Below, piece by piece: positions 59,189 through 64,000 of a DNA stretch of 64,000 nucleotides. Every line of letters starts with the position of its first letter. Positions within the stretch are counted from its first letter, which is position 1. The stretch is from Nitzschia sp. DOCU1 (lineage: Eukaryota > Bacillariophyta > Bacillariophyceae > Bacillariales > Bacillariaceae): positions 3,596,001-3,660,000 of the forward strand of contig OX595987.1 in NCBI GenBank assembly GCA_951394045.1. The letters are read 5' to 3'. Below the pieces are notes generated by a model. It saw only the letters and a program-made list of their open reading frames with translations, searched no databases and was not told the DNA's origin. Position numbers and translations under genes: made by a program.

Positions 59189-61153
59189 CTATTGGCTTGC
59201 TTTCATGTCTGCAAGTTCTTTCTTGAGCTCCTCGTACTTTTGCATCTTCTCCACCATTTGCGTCGCCAATCCTATCGCGTATTCATTAGAGGGATCAACC
59301 TGCACACTTTCAAACAATATTCGCCCCCGCTCGTGCATGTCCTCAGTACAGTGAGCTCTGGCCACAAGCAAGTTCGATTCTATTCTCGCCAGAGAACCCT
59401 CTGTGTTTCGTACTCCCCCTTCCCTTCGTTTCTCTTCAATAACCACGAAGGCTTCGTCCAACAACTCATTCGCTCGATCACACTGCTTCAAATTGAACAA
59501 CACCATACAATAAACAAACGTATTGGAAGGTCCATCCACTCGAGGATCTCCAATGGGCCGCAGTACTGGCTCGGCTTCCGCGAAACGTCCCTTGAGCGAT
59601 AATTCGTAGCCATAATTGTATCTCGTGTGAAGGCTTCTTGAGTTGATTTGGTAGGCCGACTCCCACAGTCGTAGCGGATCACTCCAAGCCAAATTCCGTT
59701 CATGCGTCCTTCTACAACAGACAAGACACTGAAAAATGAATAGGAAATGTGCAAACCAGAATTGACGCTGTCGTGGGGTAGAAAAGGCGGTGGGCATGCT
59801 GACTTTGCCTTTGAGTAGGTAGTACTGCAACAGCGTCGTTTCAATGAGCAGGAAGCCAAATAGGGGGAGGTAGATGACTCGATCAGCCTTCATCAAACCA
59901 ACCACCACCAAGATATTGCTGGACAATAAAAATGGGCTGAAGGCAAACGCCCAGATGCCCATGTTGACCTTTCGCAACAAACTGTCGGTTCGAAAATATG
60001 ACCGGCTACTACGCTCATCGGTGGGCGCTGACTTCCCGAGTCCCACAATCAAGCTCCAAAAACTCATGGCTGATCCATACCACAGACACAACACAATCAT
60101 GGCGCGGGGATCCGACAAGGTCTTGATGAGGTCGATACTGACGCCGGACCAGTCTGGACTCAGGTAAAACGGGTAGATGGCGTCTCGAATATAGAGACAG
60201 TAGACCCAGCTAACAGAAAAGGCCCGAGTAAATCGATCTTTGGCAAAACCCGCTGGATTCTGCGCTTCGATAAAATCAGGAGAGGTTTCGCCGTTGAGAA
60301 TATATCTCCAAATGACGACAACCACTGTTTCGACCGCCAAGGCCAGAGTCCGCACGACGAAACGAATTGCCGAGGACTCTCGCGCCACTAGCTTTTTCCA
60401 TAAGTTCAGCAGATTTCCATGATGCTGCAAAAAGTCCCAGAGAACTAGCGTAATCAAGGTTGTAGCTCCTTGCTCTTTGCTAAACAACGACAATGTCATG
60501 AAAAGCCAAGGAACGACGTAAATGCCAAAAAACCGCCGGATCGGGCTTCCTTTGGGAACCAGTTTGGTGGCAGTATCTCCATGGTTTGCTGCAGCGTGCT
60601 CATTCTCCACCGACTGAGTCAGTGAAGCAGCAAAGCTTAAAAAGGCAACGCAAAAGAAGAAGCTCATCAAAAGCTCGCCTCGACTAGTAATATTGCTGAC
60701 CACTTCGGCGTGAACCGGGTGGACTCCAAAGAGAAACCCCACAATTAACTGTGACACCACATCTGGCAATATATACCACGTCGCTTCCGTGATCAAGCCC
60801 GTCACGAGTCCGTGCAAAACGACATTCACCAAATGAAAGGAAAATGTCGGCGGATGCTTTTCTCCGGATTCTTTGAAACTCGGCCGCGACGTTTCAAAGA
60901 CATAATTCAACTTTAACGTCAACGTAGTGATAGGACGAAATGACTTGTGGGATTGTGCTTCTTTCATTTCTTGTCCCCAAAAGTCGCGAGTGAAAGCTTC
61001 TCGCCAGGGAACTTGCCCTGTGACTACCACGTTTTTAATGACCGATCCGGCGTCGTCGTACACGTACTTGCCATTGAGTGCCGTCCAATCCCAAAAGGCA
61101 ATCACAGCCACCAAGGCGGTCCAGAAGGAAGGCCTCTTATAAAGACCCAGCAT
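59189..61153 (-). CDS. TMTC-type protein O-mannosyltransferase
   Basis: A 654-residue single-exon protein. About 10-11 transmembrane helices form a GT-C fold. The first lumenal loop holds KYVYDDAGSVIKN with the Asp-Asp pair, followed by SHKSFRPITTLTLKLNYVF. HLVNVVLHGLVTGL, FGVHPVHAEVVSNITSRGELL and LFSKEQGATTLITL follow, all typical of the TMTC1-4 family. The C-terminal about 150 residues hold TPR-like helices (NYGYELSLKGRFAEAEPVLR) and a coiled coil, fewer TPRs than in animals. TMTCs are ER enzymes that O-mannosylate cadherin-type folds; the substrate in an alga is open. The start is just 114 bp from a copia element. Confidence 0.88.
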   Translation of the reverse strand: MLGLYKRPSFWTALVAVIAFWDWTALNGKYVYDDAGSVIKNVVVTGQVPWREAFTRDFWGQEMKEAQSHKSFRPITTLTLKLNYVFETSRPSFKESGEKHPPTFSFHLVNVVLHGLVTGLITEATWYILPDVVSQLIVGFLFGVHPVHAEVVSNITSRGELLMSFFFCVAFLSFAASLTQSVENEHAAANHGDTATKLVPKGSPIRRFFGIYVVPWLFMTLSLFSKEQGATTLITLVLWDFLQHHGNLLNLWKKLVARESSAIRFVVRTLALAVETVVVVIWRYILNGETSPDFIEAQNPAGFAKDRFTRAFSVSWVYCLYIRDAIYPFYLSPDWSGVSIDLIKTLSDPRAMIVLCLWYGSAMSFWSLIVGLGKSAPTDERSSRSYFRTDSLLRKVNMGIWAFAFSPFLLSSNILVVVGLMKADRVIYLPLFGFLLIETTLLQYYLLKGKVSMPTAFSTPRQRQFWFAHFLFIFQCLVCCRRTHERNLAWSDPLRLWESAYQINSRSLHTRYNYGYELSLKGRFAEAEPVLRPIGDPRVDGPSNTFVYCMVLFNLKQCDRANELLDEAFVVIEEKRREGGVRNTEGSLARIESNLLVARAHCTEDMHERGRILFESVQVDPSNEYAIGLATQMVEKMQKYEELKKELADMKASQ

Positions 61154-61181
61154 GATGACTGTACTCTAGAACGACTTGCTG

Positions 61182-61203
61182 GTAGTAGTAGTAGTAGTAG
61201 TAG
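61182..61203. repeat. (GTA)n microsatellite, about 7 units
   Basis: An uninterrupted trinucleotide run 29 bp upstream of the TMTC start codon, between that gene and the retroelement. Confidence 0.85.
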
Positions 61204-61266
61204 TGAGAAAGACAAAGCACAATTGGTGAATGAAAGGAATCGTCAATTTTTTTGGCTGTGTCCCCG

Positions 61267-61446
61267 TGTTGAACATCCCGCCGGTCTGCTCACGTCATCC
61301 AGTGCAACTCGAGCCGGCCGGCCATGCCGGCGGGCGCGCAAGCCGGCCAACGGTCAACAACGGTCGCCTGTCGGCCGCCAATGCGCAAAGTACTCACCTC
61401 AGTAGCAACCCCTCATTAATTTAGTTTGCTCCCCGTTATCGTATCA
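61267..61446 (+). repeat. candidate 5' LTR (boundaries uncertain)
   Basis: It begins TGTTGAAC and ends CA at 61446. It is very GC-rich in the middle (GCCGGCCGGCCATGCCGGCGG). The right LTR is not in the window, so the limits are provisional. Confidence 0.3.
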
Positions 61447-61462
61447 TCAGAGCAAACTAAAT
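61419..61462. other. 13-bp perfect inverted repeat (hairpin) in the element's leader
   Basis: Arms are ATTTAGTTTGCTC (61419-61431) and GAGCAAACTAAAT (61450-61462) with an 18-nt loop. It spans the inferred LTR end and could act in polyadenylation, packaging or priming; the role is unknown. Confidence 0.6.
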
Positions 61463-61537
61463 CCTATCTCCGAAGACACAGTCGGTCATTGCCTATAGCG
61501 CTCCGTGCGACTTGCATCCCTGTGATCTTCGTCGACC

Positions 61538-62731
61538 ATGGGAGCCAGTCCTCTCACCGAAGCTGAGATCCTCAGCACGTGGCCCGAACCACGACCACGC
61601 ATCCAAGGGATGCCTACGCTCTTTGCTCTCCGAGAGCTAACTGACTATCTTAAGGCAAGCTCCATGAAAATCCCCACCTCCCTTGGAGGTGGCCAACACG
61701 GACACCTTTTTCTGGTCCTCAAACCGGACGCTTGGGCGGCACTTGTCGGGCCGAATGACGCCCCATTTCTCCCTCCGCCGGTACCTGATCCAGTCCCTTT
61801 CGTCCCAGATGGAGCCAACAATGTTGAACTAGCGGAAGTCCGAGCGGATTGGGAGGAAGAGGTGCGCACCTACGGCACCTACAAAAATTGCATGAGCGCC
61901 CTCCGCACCGTCATTCTGTCGGCGGTTGACCCTATTTATGTGCGAGCTCTTCGAAACGCCAACACCTTCTACGAACATTTGTCGCCGCGCCAGATTTTGG
62001 ATCATCTCTTCACCGCCTACGGACGCCTACCGCCCCAGGAAATCGTCAAGATCCAGGAAGCTATGAAACAACCGTGGGACCCAACGCAACCGTTCGAAGT
62101 ACTCATCAATCAGATCGAGGAGGCCGTCGACACGGCCCAAGAGGCCAACCAACCGTTCTCGCCGGAACAGGTTCTGAACATCGCCTATGTGCTAGTCCAC
62201 GCCGGGGGCGTGTTAGGCGACGCCTGTCGCGAATGGCGGAAGATTCCAATTGGGCAACAAAATTGGAACAGATTTAAAGACCATTTCACCGAAGCAACTA
62301 TCCAGCTACGATTGGACCAAGAGGCCACCAGTGGCCATCATGGCTACGCAAACGCCATGGAGGTCCTCAATCGCCTCTCCGAGGCGGCGGCAGCTGACAA
62401 ACTCACTGTTGCAAACCTTACTGCCGCCAACTCCGACCTCACGGCCGCCAACACCACAATGATCGCCCAGTTGCATGATCTGACCAACGAATTGGCCGCG
62501 TTGCGCACCGAAGTTCAGACTCTCAAGACCCAGCCCCCCAGGGCCCGAGGCGATTGGCGCCCCCGACGTCAAAATGAACGCAAACCTCACGCCACTGCCT
62601 ATTGCTGGTCCCACGGAGCCCTCGTGGGAAACGGCCACACTAGCGCCACCTGCCGCACCCCCAAACCGGGCCACCAAAAGGATGCCACACGCAACAACAA
62701 AATGGGTGGTAGCGAAGCCGGCTGCACCTGA
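61538..62731 (+). CDS. copia gag
   Basis: A 397-residue capsid/nucleocapsid protein. The helical gag region contains FYEHLSPRQILDHLFTAYG and IVKIQEAMKQPWDPTQPFEV, typical of diatom copia gags. A coiled coil follows (LTAANSDLTAANTTMIAQL), then an Arg-rich stretch and a nucleocapsid-like zinc knuckle (CWSHG...GHTSATC). It ends at TGA (62729-62731), after which the same reading frame stays open into protease. Confidence 0.88.
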   Translation: MGASPLTEAEILSTWPEPRPRIQGMPTLFALRELTDYLKASSMKIPTSLGGGQHGHLFLVLKPDAWAALVGPNDAPFLPPPVPDPVPFVPDGANNVELAEVRADWEEEVRTYGTYKNCMSALRTVILSAVDPIYVRALRNANTFYEHLSPRQILDHLFTAYGRLPPQEIVKIQEAMKQPWDPTQPFEVLINQIEEAVDTAQEANQPFSPEQVLNIAYVLVHAGGVLGDACREWRKIPIGQQNWNRFKDHFTEATIQLRLDQEATSGHHGYANAMEVLNRLSEAAAADKLTVANLTAANSDLTAANTTMIAQLHDLTNELAALRTEVQTLKTQPPRARGDWRPRRQNERKPHATAYCWSHGALVGNGHTSATCRTPKPGHQKDATRNNKMGGSEAGCT

Positions 62732-64000
62732 TGGTGTGGGGCAACGGTTGAACCTAGTAGTACTCTAACTACTAGCACATCAGTTTCCAACTCGTTCAAT
62801 CGTCTCCCCAACCAAGCTCCTAACATTATCGTCGACAGCGCAGCAACCGGTCATTACTTGCGTCTCAACTGTCCGTTGGACAATATTCGTCCTGCCACCA
62901 ATCCCATCGTTGTCACACTGCCGGATGGTACCCCAATCAGCTCCACCCATGTCGGCCTACTGCCAATCCCCCACTTGCCCACCGCTGCTCGTACTAGCCA
63001 CGTCTTCCCAGCTCTCAGCGGCCACTCGCTTTTATCGGTCCCTGTCTTATGCGACCATGGATGTCAAGTTTCGTTTGACGGCAGGGCTGTACAAGTTTGG
63101 TTCCAGGATCGTATTCTCCTTGAAGGTAACCGCTTGCCCAATGGACTGTACCAGGTCACGTTGCCCACCTCCGTCCCATCATCTTCCCTAGTCGTCAACA
63201 ACATCTACGAATCGACTACCATCGCTGACACTGTGGCATACTTACACGCAGCGGCCTTCAGTCCCGTCATGTCCACGTTCATCGCGGCGATCCAAAAAGG
63301 CTTCTTTGCCACCTGGCCAGGCCTCAGCGCCAACAACGTTCGGACGCACTTGCCCAAATCCGTCGCAACTGCCCTAGGGCACTTAGATCAACAGCGCAAG
63401 AATCTTAGATCTACGCGACTCGTACCCACGACCCCTAGTCCCGTCATGTCTGCAGAGGACGATGAGCTGGTTGCTGACCCGCAGGGCGACAACACAAACG
63501 ATCGCACGCACTGCGTGTTTGCCGCCATTGCTGACATCGCATCGCCCACAGGCCTCATTTTTTCCGATCAGACCGGTGCTTTTCCCATGACGTCCATTCA
63601 CGGGTCCAAATATCTCATGTTGGTCTACGATTACGATAGCAATGCTATCCTAGTCGAGCCCCTCAAGACGCGACAAGGCTCTGAAATTCTAAAAGCCTTC
63701 ACCAAAATCTACGATTACCTTACGGCAAGAGGCCTACGCCCCCGTCTACAGCGCCTGGACAACGAAATCAGTACAGCATTGAAAAATTTTCTAAAACGAA
63801 ACAACGTCGACTATCAGCTAACTCCCGCCGGCATTCATCGCAGGAACGCCGCGGAGAGAGCCATCCGAACCTTCAAAAAACACTTCATCGCTGGCCTTGC
63901 CTCTACTGACCGCGACTTCCCCCTCCAACTGTGGGACCAACTGCTCGAACAAGCCCAACTCACACTCAATCTACTACGACCATCGCGAATCAACCCGCGC
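62732..64000 (+). CDS. copia pol: protease and integrase (partial, runs off window)
   Basis: 423 codons are open from the gag TGA to the window end, in the gag frame and without a further stop. Aspartic protease: IIVDSAATGHYL (D-S-A-A-T, against the usual D-S-G-A-T). The expected GAG-pre-integrase zinc finger is not evident. The integrase core shows FSDQTGAFPMTS (first Asp), LVYDYDSNAILVEP (second acidic region) and LDNEISTALKNFL (Glu), then GIHRRNAAERAIRTFKKHFI, characteristic of diatom copia integrases. No start codon follows the TGA directly, so expression probably depends on suppression or a minor event at the stop. Confidence 0.85.

Larger units (their letters stand above)
61267..64000 (+). 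mobile_element. Ty1/copia retrotransposon, CoDi (diatom) type, 3' end outside window
   Basis: Gag, protease and integrase occur in the copia order, and the frames are intact up to the window edge, so the copy may be young. The left boundary at TGTTGAACAT (61267) is an inference from copia LTR consensus starts; reverse transcriptase and the 3' LTR would lie beyond 64000. The GC content of gag/pol appears higher than that of neighbouring genes. Confidence 0.9.

Noticed and set aside
61443..61456. ATCAGAGC resembling part of the initiator-tRNA-Met primer-binding site
   Set aside because: Only eight bases match and spacing is wrong; too weak without the second LTR to define the LTR end.
1..64000. 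tRNA, rRNA and CRISPR features
   Set aside because: No B-box-like GGTTCRANNCC with a matching acceptor stem, no rRNA sequence and no spaced direct-repeat array was found by reading.

Overview
This is a nuclear genome fragment of a photosynthetic stramenopile, most likely a pennate diatom. The evidence is: short GT-AG introns (68 to 108 nt) in about a third of the genes; several signal peptides followed by a plastid-import A-F motif (25261, 56303, 58402, probably 11465); two HSF-domain genes with Met/Gly/Asn-rich tails; a class C GPCR; and a Ty1/copia element of the diatom CoDi type at the right edge. I cannot name the species from sequence alone.

Layout. 1-9.1 kb: an HSF-domain gene, a 2.2 kb empty stretch, an SLC43-like MFS carrier, a Golgi-type PC-esterase-like protein and a weak low-complexity gene. 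10-13 kb: a divergent pair, cohesin acetyltransferase ECO1/ESCO (with a PIP box) and a probably plastid-targeted SDR. 13.5-20.1 kb: a two-exon protein with a 77-codon internal duplication, then two MRS2/CorA-type Mg2+ channels with C-terminal EF-hands, in opposite orientation around a mitochondrial enoyl-CoA isomerase. 20.4-29.7 kb: a polytopic membrane protein, three DMT-superfamily transporter paralogues, a plastid DUF3119 protein and ATG10. 30-44.4 kb: homoserine dehydrogenase, the class C GPCR, a mitochondrial ALDH-fold protein with altered catalytic motifs, a GFA/CENP-V-type zinc protein, exportin-7 and CTP synthase with a signal peptide. 44.8-55.5 kb: a Tat-SF1/CUS2 splicing factor, a membrane-anchored metallophosphatase-like protein, a four-exon mitochondrial [2Fe-2S] ferredoxin, a SANT protein resembling KNL2/M18BP1, and a second HSF gene. 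55.8-61.2 kb: two unknown plastid-targeted proteins and a TMTC-type protein O-mannosyltransferase. 61.3-64 kb: the 5' part of a copia element with gag and pol in one frame separated by a single TGA.

The genes are mostly unrelated housekeeping and signalling functions, as expected for a eukaryotic chromosome; there are no operons. Exon structures were worked out by hand by joining GT-AG borders that keep frame and restore family-conserved residues. The most interesting leads are the GPCR architecture, the altered ALDH, the three-motif plastid protein at 57.1-58.4 kb, the KNL2-like SANT protein, the secreted-type CTP synthase, the EF-hand MRS2 pair, and the gag-TGA-pol arrangement.
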